From: JAOAFX01 sp965649105
GTDB lineage: Bacteria; Hydrothermota; Tepidihabitantia; SM23-42; JAOAFX01
Direction: 5' to 3'
Assembly: GCA_965649105.1 (NCBI GenBank)
Contig: CBFGJP010000034.1
Span: forward strand, 1-24,198
DNA length: 24,198 nt
Shown here: positions 6,733 to 15,570 of the stretch, piece after piece
How positions within the stretch are numbered: the stretch's first letter is position 1
Layout: each line of letters begins with the position of its first letter
Translations under genes and position numbers: made by a program
The notes under the pieces: generated by a model
Database searches by the model: none
What the model saw: only the letters and a program-made list of their open reading frames with translations
Told to the model about the DNA's origin: nothing

Positions 6733-7262
6733 TAAAGGAATTCATCATTGCTGGATTTGGTGGTCAGGGTGTTGTATCGTCGGGCATCATACTTGCCTAT
6801 GCTGGTCTATTGGAAGATTTGAATGTTACATTCTTCCCCTCTTATGGGGCGGAAATGCGTGGCGGTACTGCCAATTGTTCGGTTGTAGTTTCTGATGAAA
6901 AGATTGCTTCACCGGTTGTAGTCAATCCCGATATTGTGATAATAATGAACGAACCTTCGCTTTTGAAATTTGAACCGTTAGTTAGGTCTGGTGGAATTTT
7001 ATTTTTCAATCAGACCCTCATCAAATCGCGTCCTAAAAGAAATGATATTGAAGTGGTTCCTGTTGAAGCAAATAAAATTGCCGAAGAACTTGGACAGGGC
7101 AGGATTGCCAATATGGTGATGCTTGGTGCGATGATAAAAAAGACAAAAATTGTAAGTATCGAATCAATGAAAAAAGCACAGCGTAAAAGGTTTGGCCGAG
7201 CAAGCGAAGAACAATTGATACTTAATGACCGGGCACTTGAAAAGGGCTACGCATTACTGTAA
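6729..7262 (+). CDS. 2-oxoacid:ferredoxin oxidoreductase, gamma subunit
   Basis: 177-aa gamma subunit with the family's Rossmann-like opening IIAGFGGQGV (glycines 9-14) and PSYGAEMRGGTANCSV. It starts with GTG at 6729, sharing GTGA with the stop of the beta gene; AAAGGAGG at 6717-6724 supports this start. It completes a delta-alpha-beta-gamma set. The next gene begins 64 bases on, after an A/T-rich stretch with no clear terminator. Confidence 0.9.
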   Translation: MIKEFIIAGFGGQGVVSSGIILAYAGLLEDLNVTFFPSYGAEMRGGTANCSVVVSDEKIASPVVVNPDIVIIMNEPSLLKFEPLVRSGGILFFNQTLIKSRPKRNDIEVVPVEANKIAEELGQGRIANMVMLGAMIKKTKIVSIESMKKAQRKRFGRASEEQLILNDRALEKGYALL

Positions 7263-7326
7263 AAATTTTTTGAAGCGATTTTTCTGAGAAGTTAATAAAA
7301 AAATTTAATTTTTGATAACTTTAAAT

Positions 7327-9741
7327 ATGTTAAACGAAATATTACCTCTTGTAAAAAGGCCTATCAGATATACGGGTGGGGAACTTAATATCACGATAAA
7401 AAACAATTCCAGTGTCTATGTTGGTATAGTATTCCCGGAAGTCTATGAGATTGGTATGTCAAACCTCGGTATAAAGGTTATCTATTATTTGTTTAATCAA
7501 AGTGCTACAATCCAGTGTGAACGAATATTCGCACCCTGGCCGGATTTCGGTGATTGGTTAAAACAACATAATCAACCTCTCTATGGTCTTGAGACAAAGA
7601 AGCCAATAAATGAATTTGACATTTTGGGATTCTCACTCCAGAGTGAACTGAATTATACTAACGTGCTATATATTCTGGATATCGCAAAAATTCCTTATAA
7701 AAGTGCTGACCGCGATGAAAAACATCCGATTTTGATTGCCGGTGGACCCTGTACTTTAAATCCCACGCCAATGAGCCCGGTATTTGATGCGTTCGTAATC
7801 GGTGACGGTGAAAATGTAGTAAAACAGATCAGCGAGATTTTAATTAACATTCCAAAGGAAAAGAGAAATCAGAGAATAGCGGCATTAGCAGATATAGAAG
7901 GAATATGGGTTCCTCAAATTCACGGGAAAGAAAAGACGATAAAAAAATTAGTTGTAAAAGAACTCGCTGAAGAAACCATTCCTTCGCCCGCAATCCTCCC
8001 GATATGTGATGTTACCCATGACCGTCTGGCAATAGAAGTAATGAGAGGTTGTACTTATGGTTGTAGATTCTGCCAGGCAGGATATACGAATCGTCCCTTG
8101 AGGATAAGGTCTGAATCAGCAATAATTAAGGCAATTGATAAAGGGATACGTGAGACCGGCTGGGAAGAAGTTTCTCTTTTATCATTTTCTATTCTTGATT
8201 ATCCCAACCTGCCCAATCTTATAAGGAAACTGAATGAGTTGTTGAAAAAAAAGAATATCAGTCTATCATTGCCGGCAATGCGTGGTGAATTATTTACCGA
8301 AGAAATGGCATATTTATTAAAAGAAGTAAAAAAGACCGGTTTGACATTTGCCCCGGAGGCAGGTTCTGAGAGATTAAGAAGAAAAATTAATAAACCTTTC
8401 TCTGAAGAACATTTGATGAATGCGGTCAGGATTGCCTATGAGCAGGGCTGGCGCCAGGTCAAATTATATTTTATGATCGGTTTACCATTTGAAAAAGATG
8501 AAGATGTCAATGAGATAAAGCGGCTGGTCAATGAGATTCTGAAAATGTGTCCAAGGGGGAGCATAAAGATATCTTTATCAGCATTTGTGCCTAAACCTCA
8601 TACACCATTTGAATCTCTGCCGTTTCTTTCAATCGCTGAATTAAATGAGCGGATTGGCATAGTCAAGAGAATGAAAAAAAATCGGATTGATTTAAATTAC
8701 CAGTCACCCGAAGTATCATTTATTGAGGCATTGTTATCTAGGGCAGATGAAAAGATATTTCCTGTCATTGAAGAAGTTTATAATAATAATGCCCGATTTG
8801 AAGAATGGCGAGAGTTTTTTGATTTTGAGAGATGGAAAAAGGCATTTGAGAAGATTGGAATCGATCCAACAAAATATCTGAACGGCAGTGAAGACCACCC
8901 ATGGGATTTCATTGATATCGGTGTAAAAAAGGAATTTCTAAAATCTGAATATGAACGGGCACAGAAAGAAGAAATAACCCCTAATTGCTATTATGAAAAG
9001 TGCACGGATTGTGGTGCCTGTGATGGAAATATTATAAAATTTTCTAAAAGTGAAGAGAAGTATCTTACTTATGGAAGATATCCAAAGAAGATGTTGCAAT
9101 CCCTTGTCTATCGTGTAAAATATTCAATCGGTGAAGATTTTCGTTATGCATCACACCTTGATATAACGAGAACCATTTATCGGGCGCTGAGAAGGACGGA
9201 CCTTCCTTTAAATTTTACTTTAGGATTTTCGCCCATCCCCCGGGTTTCATTTGGTCCACCAAAGAATGTGGGGCAGATTTCTAAAGCGGATTATTTTGAT
9301 TTCTACCTTGAAGGCGAATATTTTGGCAATATTTCCCGGGAATTGAATGCGCGATTTCCACCGGGGATAAGGATACTTGATGTGCGGGGAATTTCTCCGA
9401 ATACACCATCTTTATCGAGCTCAATAAATTTAATATATTATGAAGTTTTTATTGCCCAGAGCGAAATCCAAAAACCCCTTGAAATTTTTAAAAATCAACC
9501 CGTGTATATTAATTCTAAATCAAAAGTTAAAAATATATCGGAATCAATAGAGTCAATAACTTACAATGAAAATGTTTTAAACTGTGGATTGTACTATGGT
9601 GAAAAATATATAAATATCTATGAATTGCTTTCCTATCTAACTGATTTACCGTTAGAAGAAGTTAAGAAATATAAAGTTACAAGAACATTGATGTTCATAA
9701 AGAAAAATGGACTTCTGTATTCGCCTATGGAGGTAAAATGA
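7327..9741 (+). CDS. B12-binding-type radical SAM protein (TIGR03960-like) fused to DUF2344
   Basis: 804-aa protein, family known but function unknown. Residues 1-220 contain the motif ILPLVKRPIRYTGGELN and a B12-binding-like domain. The radical SAM core has Cys242-X3-Cys246-X2-Cys249 (CTYGCRFC) for a [4Fe-4S] cluster. A second cysteine set, Cys554, 559, 562 and 565 (CYYEKCTDCGAC), separates it from the DUF2344 domain, which starts near residue 595 (YRVKYS ... RYASHLDITR ... GFSPIPRVSFGP). In many bacteria these are two adjacent genes upstream of the RNase E/G gene; here they are fused. ATG 7327 is preferred over the TTG at 7312 because the family starts at MLNEILPL. No SD is visible. It overlaps the RNase G gene by ATGA. 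Confidence 0.88.
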   Translation: MLNEILPLVKRPIRYTGGELNITIKNNSSVYVGIVFPEVYEIGMSNLGIKVIYYLFNQSATIQCERIFAPWPDFGDWLKQHNQPLYGLETKKPINEFDILGFSLQSELNYTNVLYILDIAKIPYKSADRDEKHPILIAGGPCTLNPTPMSPVFDAFVIGDGENVVKQISEILINIPKEKRNQRIAALADIEGIWVPQIHGKEKTIKKLVVKELAEETIPSPAILPICDVTHDRLAIEVMRGCTYGCRFCQAGYTNRPLRIRSESAIIKAIDKGIRETGWEEVSLLSFSILDYPNLPNLIRKLNELLKKKNISLSLPAMRGELFTEEMAYLLKEVKKTGLTFAPEAGSERLRRKINKPFSEEHLMNAVRIAYEQGWRQVKLYFMIGLPFEKDEDVNEIKRLVNEILKMCPRGSIKISLSAFVPKPHTPFESLPFLSIAELNERIGIVKRMKKNRIDLNYQSPEVSFIEALLSRADEKIFPVIEEVYNNNARFEEWREFFDFERWKKAFEKIGIDPTKYLNGSEDHPWDFIDIGVKKEFLKSEYERAQKEEITPNCYYEKCTDCGACDGNIIKFSKSEEKYLTYGRYPKKMLQSLVYRVKYSIGEDFRYASHLDITRTIYRALRRTDLPLNFTLGFSPIPRVSFGPPKNVGQISKADYFDFYLEGEYFGNISRELNARFPPGIRILDVRGISPNTPSLSSSINLIYYEVFIAQSEIQKPLEIFKNQPVYINSKSKVKNISESIESITYNENVLNCGLYYGEKYINIYELLSYLTDLPLEEVKKYKVTRTLMFIKKNGLLYSPMEVK

Positions 9742-11216
9742 CAAGAAAAGATATATTTGTAAGTGTGGCGACGACGGAAACGAGGATTGCGGTCCTGGAA
9801 AATGATGTTTTGATTGAATTCCATGTGGACCGTCCTGACCAGATCAGCCTTGTAGGAAACATATATAAGGCAAGGGTTCTTAATCTTATGACTGGATTGA
9901 AGGCTGCATTTGTTGATATTGGTATGGAAAAGAATGGTTTTCTACCCCTGGACGAAATTCCATTTAAAGAATTTTCTGAATTGTTTGAAAGCGAGGATAT
10001 TGAGATTGAAGAGGAAGTTAAAGCCGAAGGCGTTAAATTAAAAGAGAATCAAGAGATTATCGTTCAAATCACGAAGGATTCCTATGGCGTAAAAGGTCCC
10101 CGTGTCACTTCTTATATTTCTATTCCAGGCAGGTATGTGGTATTACTTTTAAATGCAAAAAATATTGGTGTATCAAGAAAAATCCATCATCGTCATGAAA
10201 GGGAACAACTCGCGCGTCTCGCAAAGGAAATAAAACCCCCAGGGATGGGATTGATAATTAGAACTGCAGCCGCAACTGCCCGTCCCGAAGAGATACAACA
10301 AGAAGTACATTATTTAAAATCTCTCTGGGAGAAGAGTTTAAAAACTGCTGAAGAACCCGCACCAAGATTGATTTATGCAGAGCCGAGCACATTGATAAAG
10401 ATTGTCCGTGACCTTTTTAATCAGGAAGTGAGAAATCTTTATGTCGATAATGAATTAAAATATCGTGAGATAATCCAGTATCTAAGCAATGTATCGCCAA
10501 GGATGCGTTCCAGGGTAAAGTTATATCGTGACCCGGAGCCACTATTTTTTAAATTTGGTATTGAAGAACAATTGAAAACAATTTTTGAAAGAAAGGTATG
10601 GCTACCGAGTGGCGGATACATCGTCCTTGACCATACCGAGGCATTTCTGGCAATAGATGTGAATACCGGCAAGTCCTCAAGAGAAAAACAAGCCGAGAAA
10701 CTTGCCCTCTCAACAAATCTTGAGGCAATAAAAGAAATTGCAAGACAACTCCGCCTTCGGGATATTGGTGGACTCGTTGTTGTTGACCTGATTGATATGG
10801 AGAAAAGAGAAAGCATTGATAAGGTGGTGCGTGAATTTAAATCGTTGATACGTAGCGACCGTGCCCGCTATCGAATCGGTGAAGTGAGTGAATTTGGTTT
10901 ATTCCAGTTTACAAGAGAACGTTCGCGCACCAGTCTGACTTATTCATTGAGCGAAGTCTGCCCGGTATGCAAGGGAAGAGGCAGGATAATTTCAAAGATG
11001 AGTGTGATAAGTGATATTGAACGTTGGTTCTTTAATAACGCCCGGTCGATCAAAAATAAAATTGTTGAATTACAGGTATCACCGCGCATTGCCGACTTTC
11101 TCACCACGCGCGGTTCTGATATTCTGGCGAAATTCTCCAAGGAGTGCAATCTCATTTTAAAAATAAAACCAGATTATACAATCTCTGAAGATGATTTTAA
11201 GGTGTCGGTCGTATGA
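9738..11216 (+). CDS. rng: Ribonuclease G / E family
   Basis: 492-aa endoribonuclease that cuts single-stranded, 5'-monophosphorylated RNA in rRNA maturation and mRNA decay. An S1-like RNA-binding region spans about residues 35-130. Two catalytic metal-binding aspartates are in place: Asp307 (AIDVNTGKSS) and Asp350 (VVDLIDM). Cys408 and Cys411 (CPVCKGRG) match the zinc-link that dimerises the enzyme. The length is that of RNase G, without the RNase E scaffold tail. It is coupled to the gene before and the gene after by ATGA overlaps. Confidence 0.95.
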   Translation: MTRKDIFVSVATTETRIAVLENDVLIEFHVDRPDQISLVGNIYKARVLNLMTGLKAAFVDIGMEKNGFLPLDEIPFKEFSELFESEDIEIEEEVKAEGVKLKENQEIIVQITKDSYGVKGPRVTSYISIPGRYVVLLLNAKNIGVSRKIHHRHEREQLARLAKEIKPPGMGLIIRTAAATARPEEIQQEVHYLKSLWEKSLKTAEEPAPRLIYAEPSTLIKIVRDLFNQEVRNLYVDNELKYREIIQYLSNVSPRMRSRVKLYRDPEPLFFKFGIEEQLKTIFERKVWLPSGGYIVLDHTEAFLAIDVNTGKSSREKQAEKLALSTNLEAIKEIARQLRLRDIGGLVVVDLIDMEKRESIDKVVREFKSLIRSDRARYRIGEVSEFGLFQFTRERSRTSLTYSLSEVCPVCKGRGRIISKMSVISDIERWFFNNARSIKNKIVELQVSPRIADFLTTRGSDILAKFSKECNLILKIKPDYTISEDDFKVSVV

Positions 11217-13117
11217 AAAAAATTAACTTTTTCAGTGAAATAAATGAACAGGTTTGGGAAGAATTAAAAGAACTTTCCCGACTCTGCAGGGGTGATATTT
11301 TGAAAATGACAACAATCGCTGGTTCTGGCCATCCCGGCGGGTCTATGTCGTCAATTGATATCTATCTTACGATACTTTATTTTGCAAATATTGCTCCGGA
11401 TAATTATAATTCACCACAACGGGATAGAGTTGTTGTGAGTCATGGTCATACATCACCAGGTTTATACTCCGCCCTTGCCCGGCTGGGGTTTATTGACCTT
11501 GAAGACCTGTTGGTGAGTTTCCGAAGAATCTATAGTCCATTTGAAGGGCATGTTGAAAGGCATATCCCGGGTGTTGAATGGACAACCGGCAATTTAGGAC
11601 AAGGATTATCTGCAGGTTGTGGTTTTGCCCTTGCGGCAAAATTAAGAAATTTAAATTATCATACCTTCGTACTGATGAGTGATGCCGAACAGGCAAAGGG
11701 GCAGGTTGGTGAGGCAAGACGGTTTGCAAAGAAATTTAATTTGAATGATATCACGGTTTTGATCGATTACAATCATTTTCAGATTTCCGGCAGGGTAGAA
11801 AATATAATGCCGGTGAATATAAAAGAAAATTATCTTGCGGACGGTTGGAATGTGCTTGAAGTTTCCGGGCATAATCACAATGAAATATACCGGGCGGTAA
11901 AAAAGGCAATTGCTGACAAATCACATCCTTATGTAATACTCTGTGAGACCACAATCGGCAAGGGTGTATCATTTATGGAGAATAATGCAAAATACCATGG
12001 ACAGGCACTTACCCGAGAAGAATGTAGTATTGCCTTGCAGGAATTGAAAATTGAAGACGATATTGATATACTATTGGAGAATAAAGAAAGAAAAATAAAG
12101 TTTTATAAAAGAAACGAAATACCCCCACCGAAAATTGATGTCGGTCGAGTGAAATTATATAAGGAGACCACTGACCCGAGGGCAGTATTCGGTAATGTCC
12201 TTGAGGAAGTAGCAAAATTGAACCCTCCGAATACCATCGCCGTATTTGATTGTGACCTTATGGATTCAGTGAAAACAAATAAATTTGCCCACATATTGCC
12301 TCAGAATTTCTTTGAAGCAGGTGTGAGCGAGCATACTACAGCCACTATTTCTGGTGCGTTATCCATAAACGGAATTCTTACGATATGGGCAGACTTTGGC
12401 GTCTTTGGAATAGATGAGGTATATAACCAGTTGCGATTGAATGACATAAATAATACAAATCTAAAAATATTTGCTACACATTTGGGTTATAATGTTGGTC
12501 CGGATGGTAAGACCCACCATTGTATTGATTATCTCGGGCTTTTGAGGAATCTCTTTGGATTTAAGGTAGTTATCCCTGCGGACCCAAATCAGACCGAGCA
12601 TATTATCCGTTATGTATTAAAGCAACCCGGAAATTGGGTCATCGGGGTGGGCAGGACAAAACTGCCCGTTATAAAAGATGTGGATGGTAAAATCTATTTT
12701 GATGGAAATTATAAATTTGAATATGGGAAAATTGATTTGATAAGAGATGGTGAGTCTTGCGCAATCTTCACAATGGGAGCAATGGTTTCAAAGGCGATTG
12801 AGGCGTATGAAGAATTAAAAAAGGCGGGGATAACGACTAAGATATATAATGTATCATCGCCCTTTGCAATTGATAAAAATATCATATTGGATGCAGCAAG
12901 GGCTGGTTTGATAATTACTTATGAAGACCACATTGTGCAATCAGGGCTCGGTAGTATAATTGCCCAGATTATTGCTGAGGAAGTTATAAATGCAACATTC
13001 GTTAAAATCGGCATCAAAGAATACGGTGGTTCTGATGAATCACAAGAATTATACAGGTATTACAATCTTGATGCAATGAGTCTGGCGATGGTCATCAAAG
13101 ACTTTTTAAGAAAGTAA
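11213..13117 (+). CDS. tkt: Transketolase (single-chain)
   Basis: 634-aa thiamine-diphosphate enzyme that moves two-carbon units between sugar phosphates in the non-oxidative pentose phosphate pathway. N-terminal domain: GSGHPGGSMSS (37-47), SHGHTSPGLY, GNLGQGLSAG, and the metal site around Asp157 and Asn187 (VLIDYNHFQISG). The usual Gly-Asp-Gly-Glu is Ser-Asp-Ala-Glu (156-159). The middle domain has the catalytic Glu in FEAGVSEHTT and DFGVFGIDEVYNQLR. The C-terminal domain ends in YEDHIVQSGLGS. Many anaerobes split transketolase into two genes; this one is full length. It is last in the operon, overlapping RNase G by ATGA. Confidence 0.92.
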   Translation: MKKINFFSEINEQVWEELKELSRLCRGDILKMTTIAGSGHPGGSMSSIDIYLTILYFANIAPDNYNSPQRDRVVVSHGHTSPGLYSALARLGFIDLEDLLVSFRRIYSPFEGHVERHIPGVEWTTGNLGQGLSAGCGFALAAKLRNLNYHTFVLMSDAEQAKGQVGEARRFAKKFNLNDITVLIDYNHFQISGRVENIMPVNIKENYLADGWNVLEVSGHNHNEIYRAVKKAIADKSHPYVILCETTIGKGVSFMENNAKYHGQALTREECSIALQELKIEDDIDILLENKERKIKFYKRNEIPPPKIDVGRVKLYKETTDPRAVFGNVLEEVAKLNPPNTIAVFDCDLMDSVKTNKFAHILPQNFFEAGVSEHTTATISGALSINGILTIWADFGVFGIDEVYNQLRLNDINNTNLKIFATHLGYNVGPDGKTHHCIDYLGLLRNLFGFKVVIPADPNQTEHIIRYVLKQPGNWVIGVGRTKLPVIKDVDGKIYFDGNYKFEYGKIDLIRDGESCAIFTMGAMVSKAIEAYEELKKAGITTKIYNVSSPFAIDKNIILDAARAGLIITYEDHIVQSGLGSIIAQIIAEEVINATFVKIGIKEYGGSDESQELYRYYNLDAMSLAMVIKDFLRK

Positions 13118-13139
13118 CAAAGAATCATTAAATTTCAAG

Positions 13140-13182
13140 CAACTCCCCAACTTCCACTTGCGAAGTGGAAGTTGGGGAGTTG
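13140..13182. repeat. Perfect 20-bp inverted repeat with a 3-base loop
   Basis: A 20-base arm (13140-13159), loop GCG and its exact complement (13163-13182) form a very stable hairpin 22 bases after the transketolase stop. It lies between convergent genes and may end both transcripts, but no T-run follows on either strand. A perfectly conserved palindrome of this length suggests recent origin, such as a dispersed palindromic or MITE-like element. The remaining bases to 13327 hold only an unconvincing 68-codon frame. Confidence 0.75.
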
Positions 13183-13327
13183 TGCGGCTAGCGGAAAAAT
13201 CAGCATCTGTATGCGATGCAACCCGGATATTGAAAAAAAGATTGATTTTTATTGCAAAAATCGTGTCGGATAAATCAAACGAATTTTCTGGAGAAGGAAG
13301 ATTTGGATGTACTCTTAAAGTTTTGAA

Positions 13328-14299
13328 CTACCCTGAAAGGATTTTGATCATCCTGTATAGATAATCCTCTACAGGCTTTTTTATTGAATAGGTCTGCTCA
13401 AAAGGTGTATATACAATCTTACCTTCAATCTCACCAACCATAACTCCAGATCTATCATTCGCTAGCGCTTCTACCGCATAATAACCTAATTTTGATGCAA
13501 GAATTCTGTCATTCGCCGTCGGCGTTCCCCCGCGCTGGATATATCCGAGGACGGCAACACGATAATCTTCACCTGTCAACTTTTTTACTTTCTTTGCAAT
13601 TGTCAATGCATTCCCTGCCTCATCACCTTCGGCAACGATTATAATATTTGATTTTTTTCCTTTTTTAATATTATTTTGGATTGTTCGGGCAATCTCTCCA
13701 ATGTCCGTAGGTGTCTCAGGAATAATCACATCCTCAGCACCACCTGCAAGTCCAACGGCGAGGCTGATGAATCCAGCACATCGTCCCATTACTTCAATGA
13801 AAAATACTCTTTCAAGGGATGAGGCAGTATCCCTTATGCGATCAACCGCCTCAAGTGCACTATTCACCGCGGTATCAAAACCGATGGTGAAATCAGTACC
13901 ATAAAGGTCGTTATCGATTGTCCCGGGCAGACCGACAATTTTTGCTCCAAACTTCTCCGAAAATTCCTTTGCTCCCCGCATTGTTCCATCTCCACCGACG
14001 ACAATGATACTATCAATTTTATTTTTTTCCATAATATTTTTTGCCTTTTTCATTCCTTTATCAGTTTCAAATTCATCACACCTTGCCGTGCCAATAATTG
14101 TGCCGCCACGCTGTATTATATTTGCAACAGAATGATGGTTTAATTTTATCATATCGTTATTAATTAATCCTTTAAAGCCATGCTTTATCCCGAGGACTTC
14201 ATAGCCTTTATAAAGTGCGGTGCGGACAATTGCCCTTATTGCTGCATTCATACCTGGTGCATCACCACCGCTGGTCAGAACACCAATCCTTCTTTTCAT
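13328..14299 (-). CDS. pfkA: 6-phosphofructokinase, ATP-dependent type
   Basis: 323-aa glycolytic enzyme that phosphorylates fructose 6-phosphate. GGDAPGMNA (11-19) is the nucleotide-binding loop. GGDGT (102-106) and PGTIDND (125-131) have Gly where pyrophosphate-using enzymes have Asp and Lys, so ATP is the likely donor. Asp129 is the catalytic base. MGRCAGFIS and the C-terminal LGYIQRGG are typical. Length matches bacterial PfkA. There is no SD; the -10 box lies five bases from the ATG, so the mRNA is probably leaderless. It converges on the transketolase operon. Confidence 0.95.
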   Translation of the reverse strand: MKRRIGVLTSGGDAPGMNAAIRAIVRTALYKGYEVLGIKHGFKGLINNDMIKLNHHSVANIIQRGGTIIGTARCDEFETDKGMKKAKNIMEKNKIDSIIVVGGDGTMRGAKEFSEKFGAKIVGLPGTIDNDLYGTDFTIGFDTAVNSALEAVDRIRDTASSLERVFFIEVMGRCAGFISLAVGLAGGAEDVIIPETPTDIGEIARTIQNNIKKGKKSNIIIVAEGDEAGNALTIAKKVKKLTGEDYRVAVLGYIQRGGTPTANDRILASKLGYYAVEALANDRSGVMVGEIEGKIVYTPFEQTYSIKKPVEDYLYRMIKILSG

Positions 14300-14304
14300 G
14301 GTGT

Positions 14305-14332
14305 ATTATAACCTATTCATATTAAATGTCAA
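14305..14332 (-). promoter_or_regulatory. Consensus sigma70 promoter of pfkA; leaderless geometry
   Basis: Minus strand: TTGACA (14332-14327), 16 bases, TATAAT (14310-14305), then ACACC and the ATG at 14299. Both hexamers are perfect. The expected start of transcription coincides with the start codon. Confidence 0.75.
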
Positions 14333-14348
14333 TAAAATTTTTTTGTGA

Positions 14349-14376
14349 TTGACAAAGATACAAGTTTATTTATAAT
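14349..14376 (+). promoter_or_regulatory. Consensus sigma70 promoter of the MalT-like regulator
   Basis: TTGACA (14349-14354), 16 bases, TATAAT (14371-14376). It is divergent from the pfkA promoter, with the -35 boxes 16 bases apart. Between the -10 and the ATG at 14395 is a perfect tandem 9-mer, ATTATACTA x2 (14378-14395), and no ribosome-binding site. The leader would be about 12 bases. Confidence 0.7.
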
Positions 14377-14394
14377 TATTATACTAATTATACT

Positions 14395-15561
14395 ATGGAT
14401 GAGGAAAGAATTGTTTTGCTTTCCAAACTACAACTTCCTGAGATAAATCCAAAAACCCTTTATCGAGGCAGACTTATTAACTTTCTTTATCAAAACATGT
14501 ATAAAAAACTTATTTTTATCTGTGCCGGTGCAGGTTATGGTAAAACAACATTGATAGCTCAATTCTTCAACGAAGCAAAAATGCCGTGTGTTTATTATCA
14601 ACTAAAAAAAGAGGATAGCGATCCTTCGGTATTTATGTCCCATGTAATTGCGGGCTTGAAATTTATTTATCCTGATTTTGGCAAAAACATATCCAAACTC
14701 AGTAAATTCTTTAGTCTTCCACCAGGTATGACGAACATTGTTTTAGGGACTTTCATCAATGAAATTATACAAACAATAAATAATGATACATACTTAATCT
14801 TTGACGATTATCATAACCTTGAAAATCCATCGCCAATTGATGATATTATTTTATATTTACTGAATAATATGCCGAAAAAATTACACATTATTATCTCCAC
14901 ACGCTGCAATCTTCCTTTTAAACTTGCTCAATTAAAATCAAAAGATGAAATGTTTGAAATGAATACGGAGTTTTTCCGATTTACCAAGGAAGAAATTCAG
15001 GTGCTATTTAATACAATTTCTAATTTACAACTCAATACCGATCAAATTGAATGGTTATATAAACATTCAGAAGGTTGGCCAGCCTGCCTTCGTTTGATGT
15101 TACAATCTTATGAGAATGTATCGAACATAAAAATTGAATCAATTTTGGCAAAACTTCAGGAAGATTATAAAAAGATTACAGAGGATATATTCGATTATTT
15201 TGCCTTAGAAATTTTTAAAAATGAAAAGCGAGAGCATCAAGAGTTTCTCATTGATTGTGCATTGATTGATAATTTAAATCCCGAAATCTGTAGGGCGGTG
15301 ACTGGAAAAAGTGACTGTCAAAGAATACTTGAGGAACTTGCGCGAAAAAATGCTTTCGTTTTTTCTTTACCCAATGGTAATTACCGATTCCATTCTTTAT
15401 ATCAGGATTTTTTAAAAAGCAGATTTTTGAGCGCGGACAAAGCGAAAGTGATTTATAATCGCATTGCTGAATATTATAAAGAACTTAACCATGAAGAGGC
15501 ATTGAAATATTATCTACTTGCCGAAAACTTTACTGCTGCAGTAAAGACTATTGAAGGTTAG
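14395..15561 (+). CDS. MalT-like STAND ATPase regulator, N-terminal part (ends at an in-frame TAG)
   Basis: 388 aa of a signal-sensing ATPase of the MalT/STAND class. Walker A is GAGYGKT (45-51). Walker B is YLIFDDYH (Asp137/138). The sensor-like IISTR ends at 170, and the WLYKHSEGWPACLRLML segment is characteristic of MalT-type proteins. The frame ends at TAG (15559-15561) in the middle of the region linking the ATPase to the TPR repeats. The same frame continues for another 584 residues with the expected next domains, so the two pieces together (about 976 codons) look like one regulator. It starts from a consensus promoter without an SD. It could be a nonsense-mutated gene, a stop that is sometimes read through, or two working subunits. 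Confidence 0.8.
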   Translation: MDEERIVLLSKLQLPEINPKTLYRGRLINFLYQNMYKKLIFICAGAGYGKTTLIAQFFNEAKMPCVYYQLKKEDSDPSVFMSHVIAGLKFIYPDFGKNISKLSKFFSLPPGMTNIVLGTFINEIIQTINNDTYLIFDDYHNLENPSPIDDIILYLLNNMPKKLHIIISTRCNLPFKLAQLKSKDEMFEMNTEFFRFTKEEIQVLFNTISNLQLNTDQIEWLYKHSEGWPACLRLMLQSYENVSNIKIESILAKLQEDYKKITEDIFDYFALEIFKNEKREHQEFLIDCALIDNLNPEICRAVTGKSDCQRILEELARKNAFVFSLPNGNYRFHSLYQDFLKSRFLSADKAKVIYNRIAEYYKELNHEEALKYYLLAENFTAAVKTIEG

Positions 15562-15570
15562 GCAAAAGAA

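Noticed and set aside
7263..7326. Separate promoter before the radical SAM gene
   Set aside because: TTGAAG-N17-TAATAA can be drawn, but the hexamers are weak and the spacer does not match the 16-base rule of the other promoters.
13158..13364. 68-codon plus-strand ORF after transketolase
   Set aside because: It begins inside the 20-bp palindrome with a TTG, has no ribosome-binding site, overlaps the pfkA end and shows no recognisable domain. Kept only as part of a possible mobile repeat.
15559..15561. TAG recoding as an amino acid genome-wide
   Set aside because: Other genes (clostripain-like, pfkA, GYD) end at TAG at the expected family length, so TAG works as a stop here.
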